Source of the DNA: Ilumatobacteraceae bacterium
GTDB lineage: Bacteria; Actinomycetota; Acidimicrobiia; Acidimicrobiales; Ilumatobacteraceae
Direction of reading: 5' to 3'
Length of the DNA stretch: 64,000 nt
Assembly (NCBI GenBank): GCA_022425725.1
Contig: JAKMEY010000019.1
Span: 1 to 64,000 of the forward strand
In this document: positions 36,830 to 44,606 of the stretch, in pieces
Position numbering within the stretch: the stretch's first letter is position 1
How the letters are laid out: every line of letters starts with the position of its first letter
Program-made: the position numbers and the translations under genes
Notes under the pieces: generated by a model
Databases searched by the model: none
Told to the model about the DNA's origin: nothing
What the model saw: the letters and a program-made list of their open reading frames with translations, nothing else

Positions 36830-37890
36830 CACAGTCCCCTCACATAATCGACGACTGCTTCGATCTGTTCATCGGTCAGCATCGCACCGAATCCGGGCAT
36901 GCGACCACTTCCCTGACCCTGGATGCCGTACTTGGCGCCATAGTTTGAACCGTTCTTGATGAACGAGATCATGTCATCTTCATTTGGGAATGCGGAGGCA
37001 GCCTTGCCGCCGGTGAGATTCCAGCCGAATGCACCTTGACCGGTGACCCCTGGGTCGCCCCAACTCCAACCTGGAGTGTGACAGCGTGCGCAGCTGTACG
37101 CCCCGCTTCCGAGGTCGAGGTTAAACAGCGCCTCGCCGTACGAGCCGTAGGTTCCATCATCGACCAATTGCCACGCCCGGGTGTCAATATCACCTTGAAT
37201 GTCGGCTGGGAGGTTGCCTGATGGGCAACTCTGTGGGTCGTCTTCGCCCACTCCACAATTTTCACGAGGGATCTGAATTGAGTGGAGGTAGGAAATCAAC
37301 GTGTCGATCTGCTGGTCGTTCATTGGTCCGCCACCAGCGACACCCCATGGGCTCATCGGTGAGAAGGGCCGACCGTACACGAGGATGAATTTCACTTCTT
37401 CTTCGTCGAATCGGTAGAAGATGTTGTTGACGGCTGGAGCCTTCCAGTTGACCGCTTCGACCTCACCGGTTACGGGGTCGGTCACGTTCCATGCGGCCTC
37501 GCCTCCGGCACCGGCATAACCCCCGTGGCACCCGGCGCAGTTGAAGCCACCTTCGGCGGTTGGTGCGAAGAGGCGTTCGCCCCAATCAACAAAAATTTCT
37601 TCCTGCGCTTCGACTGCACCGGCTTGTCGTGCTGGTTCGAACACCCAGTAGAGAGGAAGTGCGATGACGATCACAATGAGCAAAAGGACGCCGACGAACT
37701 GCACCATTTCAAGACGCCGGCCTTCGAGAACTTCGTCGTCGACATACTGCTTGCGGTTGGGTGCGAGCTCAATTTCGGAACCGAGTTCTTCGCGAGCTGA
37801 CCGTCCGTTGAGTACGGCGTACACGATGAAGCCAGCCGACACGACGATGAGTAGCACCCATGCGATCGAAGTAGTAGTTAATGCGATCAT
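36829..37890 (-). CDS. Membrane-anchored diheme cytochrome c of the b6f-like complex
   Basis: Product of 353 aa. Two transmembrane helices (about 10-27 and 62-84) precede two class I cytochrome c domains, with heme sites C118-A-G-C-H122 and C267-A-R-C-H271. Probable Met ligands are in FSPMSPWG and GRMPGFGAML. It would take electrons from the Rieske protein, in place of cytochrome f or the actinobacterial QcrC. An extra Cys pair (NCGVGEDDPQSC) between the domains could form a disulfide. Overlaps the Rieske stop by one base. Confidence 0.92.
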   Translation of the reverse strand: MIALTTTSIAWVLLIVVSAGFIVYAVLNGRSAREELGSEIELAPNRKQYVDDEVLEGRRLEMVQFVGVLLLIVIVIALPLYWVFEPARQAGAVEAQEEIFVDWGERLFAPTAEGGFNCAGCHGGYAGAGGEAAWNVTDPVTGEVEAVNWKAPAVNNIFYRFDEEEVKFILVYGRPFSPMSPWGVAGGGPMNDQQIDTLISYLHSIQIPRENCGVGEDDPQSCPSGNLPADIQGDIDTRAWQLVDDGTYGSYGEALFNLDLGSGAYSCARCHTPGWSWGDPGVTGQGAFGWNLTGGKAASAFPNEDDMISFIKNGSNYGAKYGIQGQGSGRMPGFGAMLTDEQIEAVVDYVRGL

Positions 37891-38756
37891 CAGTGGTCAC
37901 TTGCTCCCACGCAGTGAGGTCCTTCAGCTTCTTGCCCGGTGGTGTTCACTCCGATTGCCACGCCTTGAACAAACGTTCCGGTGTCGACGGAGACATCGCC
38001 TGCTGCGGAGAACTCCAATGGGAAGTGGTCCATGCCTCGCGGGGCCGGGCCGCCCTTCTTCTCGCCAACACGGTTGTACTGCGAGCCATGACAGCCGCAT
38101 TCAAACCATTGGCTTGAGGTGCACTGCGGAACACGACAACCGAGGTGAGGGCACTTCTGGTAAGAAGCGATCAAGCCCCGGCGCATTCCGACGAGAACTG
38201 ATTCTCTGTAGACGCCCTCGGCCTTTGCAACTGCGTCGACCGGATATTCGGTGATCCACGAGCGGGCTTCTGGCGCGTAGAAGAACCCTTGGCCCTGCCG
38301 GATACCGGAGATGATGTCGTCATAGCGACCGATCGGTACCTTGCCGCCGAAACCTCCGGTCTTTGTTGGCCACAAGAAGCCGACGAACGATGCTGCAGCG
38401 AATGCGCCGATACCGGCGCTCATCAGTGAGATGGTCGCCCGGTTGAAGAACTGTCGTCTGCTCACGCCAATCGCGTCAGGGTCAGCAGGAACGAATGGCT
38501 CTGGGGCGAGGTCTTTCGCTGGCATGAGGTCAGTGCCCGCCCGAACTGCAGCGGCTTCGGCTTCGACCTCAGCGCCGGACGATACTGCTGCTTCGGCTCC
38601 CGCTGCTTTACGGGCGGCACGATCGCGGGCAACGGTTTCGTCGCTGAGGGCTCCTGCGCCTCGGACGTCGCTGCGGCGGGCAAGCGTCGCAAACGACGCT
38701 CCGGCGAGAACGACCAGCGCAATGACTGCGATGAGGATGACTGAAGTTGCGCTCAT
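37890..38756 (-). CDS. Rieske [2Fe-2S] protein of the b6f-like complex
   Basis: Product of 288 aa. A first helix (1-26), an Ala-rich linker, a twin-arginine-type SRRQFFNR (99-106) and a second helix (108-129) lead to the Rieske domain. Cluster ligands are Cys202/His204 (CPHLGC) and Cys220/His223 (CGCHGS), with the conserved disulfide pair Cys207/Cys222. The usual actinobacterial QcrA has three helices; here there are two. Start MSATSVILIAV at 38756, 7 bp after the cytochrome b C-terminal gene. Confidence 0.94.
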   Translation of the reverse strand: MSATSVILIAVIALVVLAGASFATLARRSDVRGAGALSDETVARDRAARKAAGAEAAVSSGAEVEAEAAAVRAGTDLMPAKDLAPEPFVPADPDAIGVSRRQFFNRATISLMSAGIGAFAAASFVGFLWPTKTGGFGGKVPIGRYDDIISGIRQGQGFFYAPEARSWITEYPVDAVAKAEGVYRESVLVGMRRGLIASYQKCPHLGCRVPQCTSSQWFECGCHGSQYNRVGEKKGGPAPRGMDHFPLEFSAAGDVSVDTGTFVQGVAIGVNTTGQEAEGPHCVGASDH

Positions 38757-38763
38757 TTTGACC

Positions 38764-39540
38764 TCACAACTCGAAGAACAGTCCGTCACGCCAAGGAAGC
38801 GTGAAGTTGAAGCCAGGACCTCGGAAGAACGAGCCGATCATGACGAGCACTGCCCAGAACATGAGGTGCACGGTCATGAGAGATGTCGCAAACTTGCGAT
38901 CCTCCGGCTTGTTCGAAGGGTTCCGGTCGATGTATGGGGCGAAAATCAGCACGATGATGCCAACTCCGGGGATGGTTACACCAGCCACCATTGGGTGGAA
39001 CATGGTGAGCAACTCTTGAAGACCCAAGAAGTACCAAGGTGCTTTTGATGGGTTCGGGGTTTGGTTCGGGTTGGAGTGCTGCAGCAACGGAGCGTTCACC
39101 CAGACGGAGAACAGGAACGTGAATGCCAGACAGGCAAGGGCAGCTACGAACTCAGCAGCGAGCAAGTGCGGCCATGTGTGCACCTTGTCGACGGGCGTTG
39201 CCTTTACCTCTTGAATTGAGCCCGACTTCACGACGGTCAACAAGCGTTGGGTGTGGCCTCCCGGACCAGCGCCAACCGGAACCCCGCCACCGACGGGGGC
39301 GGCAGCGACGGCCTCGGCAGCTCGGTCGGCAACTGCGACGCCGCCGCCCGATGCCTCTGCCCCGCCTTCTGAGCGTGACTTCGCTGATTTCGAACGCTCC
39401 AACAGGTGAGCTGGAATACGCGAGTCACCAGCTGCTGCGCCTGCGTCTTCGGCAGGTGCAGCGGCTTCTGCGGCGGGTTCAGCCGCCTTCTCACGAGCTG
39501 CTTGTGCTCGCTTCAGTAGGTGTTCTGGAATCTCAGTCAT
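38764..39540 (-). CDS. Cytochrome b C-terminal subunit (subunit IV-like) with duplicated N-terminal motif
   Basis: Product of 258 aa. The C-terminal 160 residues match cytochrome b6f subunit IV: the quinol-oxidation-site motif appears as APWYFLGLQELL (PEWY type), followed by VGIIVLIFAPYIDRNP and a last helix. The first 100 residues are unusual: an Ala/Gly-rich region with two copies of a short motif, TEIPEHLLKRAQAARE (2-17) and SRIPAHLLERSKSAKS (40-55). The same motif starts the cytochrome c at 41492. Split cytochrome b genes are the b6f arrangement, not the fused bc1 one. Confidence 0.92.
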   Translation of the reverse strand: MTEIPEHLLKRAQAAREKAAEPAAEAAAPAEDAGAAAGDSRIPAHLLERSKSAKSRSEGGAEASGGGVAVADRAAEAVAAAPVGGGVPVGAGPGGHTQRLLTVVKSGSIQEVKATPVDKVHTWPHLLAAEFVAALACLAFTFLFSVWVNAPLLQHSNPNQTPNPSKAPWYFLGLQELLTMFHPMVAGVTIPGVGIIVLIFAPYIDRNPSNKPEDRKFATSLMTVHLMFWAVLVMIGSFFRGPGFNFTLPWRDGLFFEL

Positions 39541-39555
39541 TGGGTCAGCCTCCGA

Positions 39556-40341
39556 TCAGAGCGGTCCACTGATGCCGCCGTCCTTGCGGACACGCCAGAA
39601 GTGGATCGCCATGAAAATGACGATGATGAACGGGAAGAACAACACATGCAACACGTACCATCGGAGCAGGGTTTCTGATCCGATTTCTGCGCCGCCTAGC
39701 AACACAAATCTCACCTCTTGTCCAAATACCGGTGTGTACCCCATCATGTTGGTACCCACCGCTACAGCCCACATGGCGAGCTGGTCCCAAGGCAATAGGT
39801 AGCCGGTAAACGACAACAGCAACGTGAGTGTCAACAAGATGACGCCAATCACCCAGTTGAACTCTCGTGGCGGCTTGTACGCACCGTGATAGAAGACCCG
39901 AGACATGTGCAAGAACACGGCGAGCACCATGAGGTGCGCTCCCCATCTATGCATATTTCGTACCAAGAGTCCGAATGTCACGGAGGTCTGCAGGTTGGAA
40001 ATGTCATCCCACGCCGCAGTTGCTTCTGGCCGGTAGAAGAACATCAAGAAGATGCCCGTCACGGTGAGAAGAATAAAGAGGAAGAAACTCAAGCCACCGA
40101 GGCACAGCGTGTAGCTGACCTTGACGGCATGGCGCTTCACCTTCACTGGATGAAGGTGATATAGCACCGAGTTCATAATGACGTATGAACGGTTTCGAGG
40201 GCTGTCGGTGTAGCCCTTCCTGAAGATTGACCCGGGTCGGAAGATGCTGCTCCACACCTGTGATCCCTGAACGGAATCAACGGTCTGTTGCGCGCGCTCT
40301 TTCGCAGTGGGGCGGGGGGTTTCGTCGATGATCTTTGCCAT
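39556..40341 (-). CDS. Cytochrome b6-like subunit
   Basis: Product of 261 aa with four helices. Heme b ligands are His131/His145 (spacing 14) and His232/His247 (spacing 15, the b6 type). Cys80 in YTLCLGGLSFF matches cytochrome b6 Cys35, which binds heme ci covalently, so a third heme on the inner side is likely. FTGYLLPWDQLA is the b6/bc1 helix C signature. It oxidises quinol together with subunit IV and the Rieske protein. 7 bp after the ferredoxin gene. Confidence 0.95.
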   Translation of the reverse strand: MAKIIDETPRPTAKERAQQTVDSVQGSQVWSSIFRPGSIFRKGYTDSPRNRSYVIMNSVLYHLHPVKVKRHAVKVSYTLCLGGLSFFLFILLTVTGIFLMFFYRPEATAAWDDISNLQTSVTFGLLVRNMHRWGAHLMVLAVFLHMSRVFYHGAYKPPREFNWVIGVILLTLTLLLSFTGYLLPWDQLAMWAVAVGTNMMGYTPVFGQEVRFVLLGGAEIGSETLLRWYVLHVLFFPFIIVIFMAIHFWRVRKDGGISGPL

Positions 40342-40348
40342 GTCGTGA

Positions 40349-40762
40349 TCAGAACCTCATGCCGTAGGCGTAGCCGTGGTTGTTAGTACGGGTATGACTT
40401 TCACCAGCAGACGTTGCTGGCCCTGCCTTACCGAGGATGATGACCCCGGTTGGGCAGCGGTCGACGCAGAGAGCGCATCGGGTGCAGATGTCGTCGTCGA
40501 TGATGAACACGACATTGTCGGACGGATCATCTCCGGGGCGTTCAGTTCCTTCCGCCTCGGTGATGGAGTCCGGCTGCACCATATGAATGCACTTCCACGG
40601 ACAAATATCGACGCAGCCCTCACACATGATGCATTCGGACTGGTCAATATGAATGAATTGCTTTGGCTTTACCGCGCGAGTGAGATAATCCGCGTCAACT
40701 TCGACGAGCGTGTACTCGTCGGTGTACGGCATCATCGGCGGGTTTGCGTCAGTACGAGCCAT
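40349..40762 (-). CDS. 2x[4Fe-4S] ferredoxin-like protein in the b6f-like locus
   Basis: Product of 137 aa. Two full cluster motifs: C44/C47/C50/C54 (CIMCEGCVDICP) and C93/C96/C99/C103 (CTRCALCVDRCP), flanked by N-terminal (about 40) and C-terminal (about 34) extensions. There is no signal peptide, so it is cytoplasmic or attached to the inner face. Set between a membrane protein gene and the cytochrome b6 gene with 7-10 bp gaps, it is probably a subunit of the complex that exchanges electrons with heme ci or a soluble donor. That role is inference. Confidence 0.92.
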   Translation of the reverse strand: MARTDANPPMMPYTDEYTLVEVDADYLTRAVKPKQFIHIDQSECIMCEGCVDICPWKCIHMVQPDSITEAEGTERPGDDPSDNVVFIIDDDICTRCALCVDRCPTGVIILGKAGPATSAGESHTRTNNHGYAYGMRF

Positions 40763-40772
40763 TTCCGTTACC

Positions 40773-41255
40773 TCAGGCCTTCTTCACCAGAGGACGACCA
40801 TACGAACTGGTTGGGAGTTCCTTCACGACCGACTCGCCACGCTTCTGCCACCAGATCCACATGAAGATCAGCACGCCGAAGTAGTAGGCGTGCAAGACCA
40901 CGACGATGATGTCGCGGATTGCTTCATATTGCAGGGTGAATGGGAACCAACCGTCAAAGGCTTGGGGCTTCAAGATGCCTCCTGGCCCAAAAATGATTTT
41001 GCTGCGGTCCCAGCCCAGGTCTTTGTCAGCATGGTCAATCCACTGGTGTGGGACGATGCCGAATGCGAGAAACATCACTCCGAATGCGTACACCGAACCC
41101 ACCATGGCTTCGCCCCATGAGGTCGGTGTGCCAACTGGACGACGGCGGCCATACGGAATAACTGCAAAGGTCAAAATGTTGGACGCGATGAATGACACCA
41201 AGAAGGCCGTGTTCATTCCCGGCCACTCAAGAACGTTCCAGTTAAAAGCGATCAT
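40773..41255 (-). CDS. Unrecognised membrane protein, first gene of the b6f-like/complex I operon
   Basis: Product of 160 aa, not recognised. Three hydrophobic helices are likely: about 15-34 (AFLVSFIASNILTFAVIPYG), 48-67 and 110-136 (DIIVVVLHAYYFGVLIFMWIWW). Isolated His residues (PHQWIDHAD and VLHAYYF) could be ligands. AAGGAG lies 4 nt before the ATG, so unlike many genes here it has a proper leader. A candidate -10 box TACAGT lies at 41307-41312. As the first gene of an apparent 22-gene unit it may be a subunit or assembly factor of the b6f-like complex. Confidence 0.83.
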   Translation of the reverse strand: MIAFNWNVLEWPGMNTAFLVSFIASNILTFAVIPYGRRRPVGTPTSWGEAMVGSVYAFGVMFLAFGIVPHQWIDHADKDLGWDRSKIIFGPGGILKPQAFDGWFPFTLQYEAIRDIIVVVLHAYYFGVLIFMWIWWQKRGESVVKELPTSSYGRPLVKKA

Positions 41256-41479
41256 CTCGCTCCTTATGCCTTTCCGTTGATCGTGCTCTGTGAAAGCATT
41301 ACCCGCAGAGACTGTAGTCGCGCTGGCGTCCGAAACTCCTATTCCCAGAGCACGAGCGTCAACGAGGTTTCATACATTCTGGCACCACTCACCCCGACTC
41401 ACGTCAGGTTGTGCATAAGTTCATTGCGAAGAATCTGAACTCGTCGGTCGAAGATTCACGCGTTCGACCATTCGCCGTC

Positions 41480-41491
41480 TATCGTGTGAGC
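41480..41491 (+). promoter_or_regulatory. Leaderless-type promoter of the cytochrome c gene
   Basis: TATCGT (41480-41485), six bases, then GTG at 41492. The 236-bp gap to the divergent b6f-like operon holds only these divergent control regions; I see no gene in it. Confidence 0.6.
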
Positions 41492-42322
41492 GTGACTGAG
41501 ATTCCAGAGCATCTCCTTCAGCGCAGTCGCGAACGTCGCGCTGCCCTCGGTGGAGGCGACGCATCCCCAAGCGCCCCCGCAGAGACCACCAGTTCGTCAT
41601 CGGCTCCCGTTCCTGCTGAGGCAGCTGCACCGTCTGGTCCAGCACCTCGAGCAGCTGCACCGGAGGCCGCAGCACCTCCTCCTCCGAAGCCAGATTCCTT
41701 CGTCGTCTCAAAGTATCGCTCACGTAAGAAGGTTCCGGGTTGGGCGATGGCAGGGCTCGCTCTTCTTCCGATATGGATGTTCATGTACGTCCGTTCGGTG
41801 ACCGCTCAAGCCGAGGAGGCCTCTGGGCCTCTTGCAATTGGTGCAGAGCAGTACGCAACATGCGCCGGCTGCCATGGTGGAAATGGCCAGGGTGGAGTGG
41901 GCTATCAGTTCTCCGAGGGTGAAGTACTGAAGACCTTCCCGAACATTGAAGACCAACTCCGCTACGTCTTGTACGGAACCGGCGCATACAACATCGCTGG
42001 TGTCGTGAACTACGGCAACCCTGATCGCGAGGGTGGTCCGCACCTCAGTGGTGAGCGGGGCGTCATGCCGGGATTCGCAGGGGCGATCACCGACTACGAA
42101 CTCCTTGGGGCAGTCTGTTACGAGCGTTATTCGCTCGGTGGTGCAGACCCCGATGGCGACTACGCCGAAGAGTTCGAAAAATGGTGTGCTGAAGAATCAG
42201 AAATCTTCGTTGAGTTACAGGCGGGTGCTGCTCTTGCATCAATCCACGAAACTCACGAAGGCACCATCGAAATCGGTGACGGTCCCGCAGATGGATCACC
42301 TCCGATGATGATGGAGGGCTAA
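41492..42322 (+). CDS. Membrane-anchored monoheme cytochrome c with N-terminal IPEHLL motif
   Basis: Product of 276 aa. Order: motif VTEIPEHLLQRSRERRA (1-17), an Ala/Pro/Ser-rich linker to about 70, a helix (82-100), and a class I cytochrome c domain with C124-A-G-C-H128 and a probable Met ligand in GVMPGFAG. An acidic tail follows. The GTG start is chosen because the N-terminus then equals that of the cytochrome b subunit IV gene, and a -10 box lies 6 nt upstream. It probably carries electrons from the b6f-like complex to an oxidase outside the window. Confidence 0.9.
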   Translation: MTEIPEHLLQRSRERRAALGGGDASPSAPAETTSSSSAPVPAEAAAPSGPAPRAAAPEAAAPPPPKPDSFVVSKYRSRKKVPGWAMAGLALLPIWMFMYVRSVTAQAEEASGPLAIGAEQYATCAGCHGGNGQGGVGYQFSEGEVLKTFPNIEDQLRYVLYGTGAYNIAGVVNYGNPDREGGPHLSGERGVMPGFAGAITDYELLGAVCYERYSLGGADPDGDYAEEFEKWCAEESEIFVELQAGAALASIHETHEGTIEIGDGPADGSPPMMMEG

Positions 42323-42323
42323 G

Positions 42324-43487
42324 ACGGCAACGTCGCCCTCCTCGCACCACGACGTCCTCGTCATCGGCGGCGGGCCCGCTGGTGCATCTGCTGCAATTTC
42401 GATTGCCTCGAGAGGTCATTCAGTCGTCCTCGTCGAACAACGTGTTCCTTCACCTGCGTCTCACCGTTCATGGCTAGTGAACCACCAGGCAAACCGCGAC
42501 CTCCTAAACGCTGGTGTGGTTATTGATGGTCACGCTGTCGATTCGGTTCGGTTTACCCACCGAACACGCCTGACCGAACGCCCTCTCCGTTCTGGGAGCG
42601 CCATCGTCATTCGACAGGACGAGTTATTTTCCTCGTTGCGTCAACGGTGCCAGGAGCTTGGTGTCGTTGTCCACGAGGAGACTCGGGCGACGAGTCCGAT
42701 CATCGAGAGAGGGTTTCTGCGAGGTGCCGCATGCGATGACGCTCGTGAACTGCTGGCTGAATATTCGGTCATCGCAGATGGGGCGAACAGCACATTCGGT
42801 CGAGCCCTCGGTACTTACCGTCGCCGTGACCTTCCATATCTCGTCGCAGTGAACGGTGCCTGGAGTTCCCCATCGGCACATGAACCCAACATTGGTATCG
42901 ACCTCGGTCTTGTTCGCGCCGATGGCCGACCATTGGCCGGCTACGGATGGGTGATTCCAGATGGGCACGGTGCGGTTACGGCAGGTGTGGTCGTGCCGTC
43001 AACCGTGCGAGATGTTGAATCAATCAACTTGCAGCAGGTATTGCTGCAAATGGTGTCGTCGGTCGGGCACGAGTGGGGACTTGATGCCGACTCGCCATTC
43101 GAACTCGGTCGTGAGCGTCGACTTCCAGTCGGCGGTTCGGTAGGCCCGGTCCTCGGGCCAACATTTATCGTCGCCGGCGATGCCGCATCAACCGCCGACC
43201 CCCTCAGTGGCATCGGGGTAACTGGCGCAGTCATGTCAGGCATGCTCGCCGGTGACGTTGTAGCGAACGCCGTCGATGAAGGAGCCTCTGCCCCATTGCA
43301 GCGCTATTCCGCTGACCTTAAGGCCGCACTCGGGCGGCGGCAACAACTCGGCAGGTTCATACTTCCCGTGCTCGGTCACCCTGCAGGGCGCTACCTGCTT
43401 CCCTTCGCAGCCCGATCCCGCACTGCCGCTGACCTATTGCTGCGATCAACGTTCGACATCTCACGGCCAAACCCGTTATCGAAGTGA
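42324..43487 (+). CDS. FAD-dependent oxidoreductase, geranylgeranyl-reductase-like, apparent ACG start
   Basis: The reading frame is open from 42312. It encodes the FAD Rossmann motif DVLVIGGGPAGASAA directly upstream of the first standard start (GTG 42477), which alone would give a protein without it. No ATG, GTG or TTG exists between the upstream stop and this motif. An ACG at 42324 sits 5 nt after GGAGGG (42313-42318) and one base after the cytochrome c stop, giving 387 aa. Later motifs: ADGANSTFGRAL and VAGDAASTADPLSGIG (FAD-binding DG and GD motifs). The family reduces isoprenoid chains of quinones or lipids. Next to a polyprenyl synthase, a menaquinone role is plausible. Confidence 0.82.
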   Translation, partial: TATSPSSHHDVLVIGGGPAGASAAISIASRGHSVVLVEQRVPSPASHRSWLVNHQANRDLLNAGVVIDGHAVDSVRFTHRTRLTERPLRSGSAIVIRQDELFSSLRQRCQELGVVVHEETRATSPIIERGFLRGAACDDARELLAEYSVIADGANSTFGRALGTYRRRDLPYLVAVNGAWSSPSAHEPNIGIDLGLVRADGRPLAGYGWVIPDGHGAVTAGVVVPSTVRDVESINLQQVLLQMVSSVGHEWGLDADSPFELGRERRLPVGGSVGPVLGPTFIVAGDAASTADPLSGIGVTGAVMSGMLAGDVVANAVDEGASAPLQRYSADLKAALGRRQQLGRFILPVLGHPAGRYLLPFAARSRTAADLLLRSTFDISRPNPLSK

Positions 43488-43495
43488 ACTGTGCG

Positions 43496-44482
43496 TCAGG
43501 CGGTGGGTGAAAGAACGGTCTCGAGAAGCGCTGCCGGCGCTGCCCGTAACGCTTCGGTCGCACGGCCGTCTGGGAACTGTTCAGCAGCAGACACTGCCGA
43601 CTCTACGAATGTCTTCGCAATTGTGCAGGCGGCCTCTACCCCTCCCGACCCTCGCACAATCGTGAGTGCTTCAACTCGCTGCTTCTCGTCAAGAGTTTCA
43701 CCTAAGAGTTCATGCAGTCGATCTGCCGCCGAGCCACCGTTCGCCAAGGTGCACAACACGGGCAGGGTGTAGACCCCAACCTGCATGTCATGGCCAGCTT
43801 GTTTCCCAAGTTTCTCGTCGGTCGACACGATGTCGAGCACGTCATCGATGATTTGAAAGAGCATTCCGAACGAGTCGCCATACTCGGTGAGAGCATCGAT
43901 CACTGGCCGGTCAAGACCAGCGACAATCCCACCGACCCGTGCTGACGTTGCGTACAGAGAGGCTGTCTTACCTCTGATCGACGCAAAGTAACTCTCGTTC
44001 GTTCGCGTCGGGTCGTAGGTGGTTCGAAGTTCTTCGATCTGTCCTTCACACAGCCATGCAATGGTCTTGGCTAGGAGGCCGGCCACTTCGGTACCGAGAG
44101 ATGCTGCGATCTCCGAGGCCCGAGCGAGCAAGAAGTCTCCGGCGAGAATCGCTTGCAGGTTTCCCCACTTCGCGTTGACAGTTTCGACTCCACGGCGTGT
44201 TGGGGATTCGTCCATGACGTCGTCGTGGTAAAGAGATCCGAGGTGAACGAGCTCACATGACACCCCACCTCGAACAACATCTTGCGGCATAGTGCCGTCG
44301 CCAAGAGCACCTGCAACCATGGTCAACACCGGACGCAGTCGTTTGCCGCCGGCGACAATGAGATGCTGCGCGAGCTCGGTGAGATGCTCATCGGAGGTCT
44401 GGACAGCCGAAAGAAGTTCGTCCTCGATCCGCTGGCGCTCAGAGCCGAGCACCTCGATCAGCGGGAAGTCGGATTCGGCCAC
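43496..44482 (-). CDS. Polyprenyl diphosphate synthase
   Basis: Product of 328 aa, trans-isoprenyl-transferase family. Both aspartate-rich motifs are present: LYHDDVMDESPTRRG (first DDxxD) and QIIDDVLDI (second), along with GGKRLRP near the N-terminus that binds IPP. It builds the long side chain of menaquinone or related lipids; chain length cannot be read reliably. GTG start with a leaderless-type promoter. Converges with the flavoprotein gene with an 8-bp gap. Confidence 0.93.
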   Translation of the reverse strand: MAESDFPLIEVLGSERQRIEDELLSAVQTSDEHLTELAQHLIVAGGKRLRPVLTMVAGALGDGTMPQDVVRGGVSCELVHLGSLYHDDVMDESPTRRGVETVNAKWGNLQAILAGDFLLARASEIAASLGTEVAGLLAKTIAWLCEGQIEELRTTYDPTRTNESYFASIRGKTASLYATSARVGGIVAGLDRPVIDALTEYGDSFGMLFQIIDDVLDIVSTDEKLGKQAGHDMQVGVYTLPVLCTLANGGSAADRLHELLGETLDEKQRVEALTIVRGSGGVEAACTIAKTFVESAVSAAEQFPDGRATEALRAAPAALLETVLSPTA

Positions 44483-44494
44483 GACCGCAGGTTA
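44483..44494 (-). promoter_or_regulatory. Leaderless-type promoter of the polyprenyl synthase
   Basis: On the minus strand TAACCT (44494-44489) is followed by six bases and the GTG at 44482. Confidence 0.55.
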
Positions 44495-44569
44495 CGCCCT
44501 CATCTGTGTCTTCGGTAACACCTGCGCAATCATCGTCGCTTCGTTCGGCTAGACGCCCCCAGCCACCGG

Positions 44570-44575
44570 TAGGAT
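44570..44575 (+). promoter_or_regulatory. Candidate -10 box of clpC
   Basis: TAGGAT lies 31 nt before the clpC start; with a transcript start near 44582 the leader would be about 25 nt and carry the GGAAAGG ribosome-binding site. No convincing -35 box or ClgR-type operator is visible. Confidence 0.4.
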
Positions 44576-44606
44576 GGAGAAACGAAACGGACCGGAAAGG
44601 CGAATC

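Noticed and set aside
36829-37890. Diheme cytochrome c as cytochrome oxidase subunit II or CcoP
   Set aside because: No CuA motif, and the gene sits between Rieske and complex I genes; no heme-copper oxidase subunit I is present.
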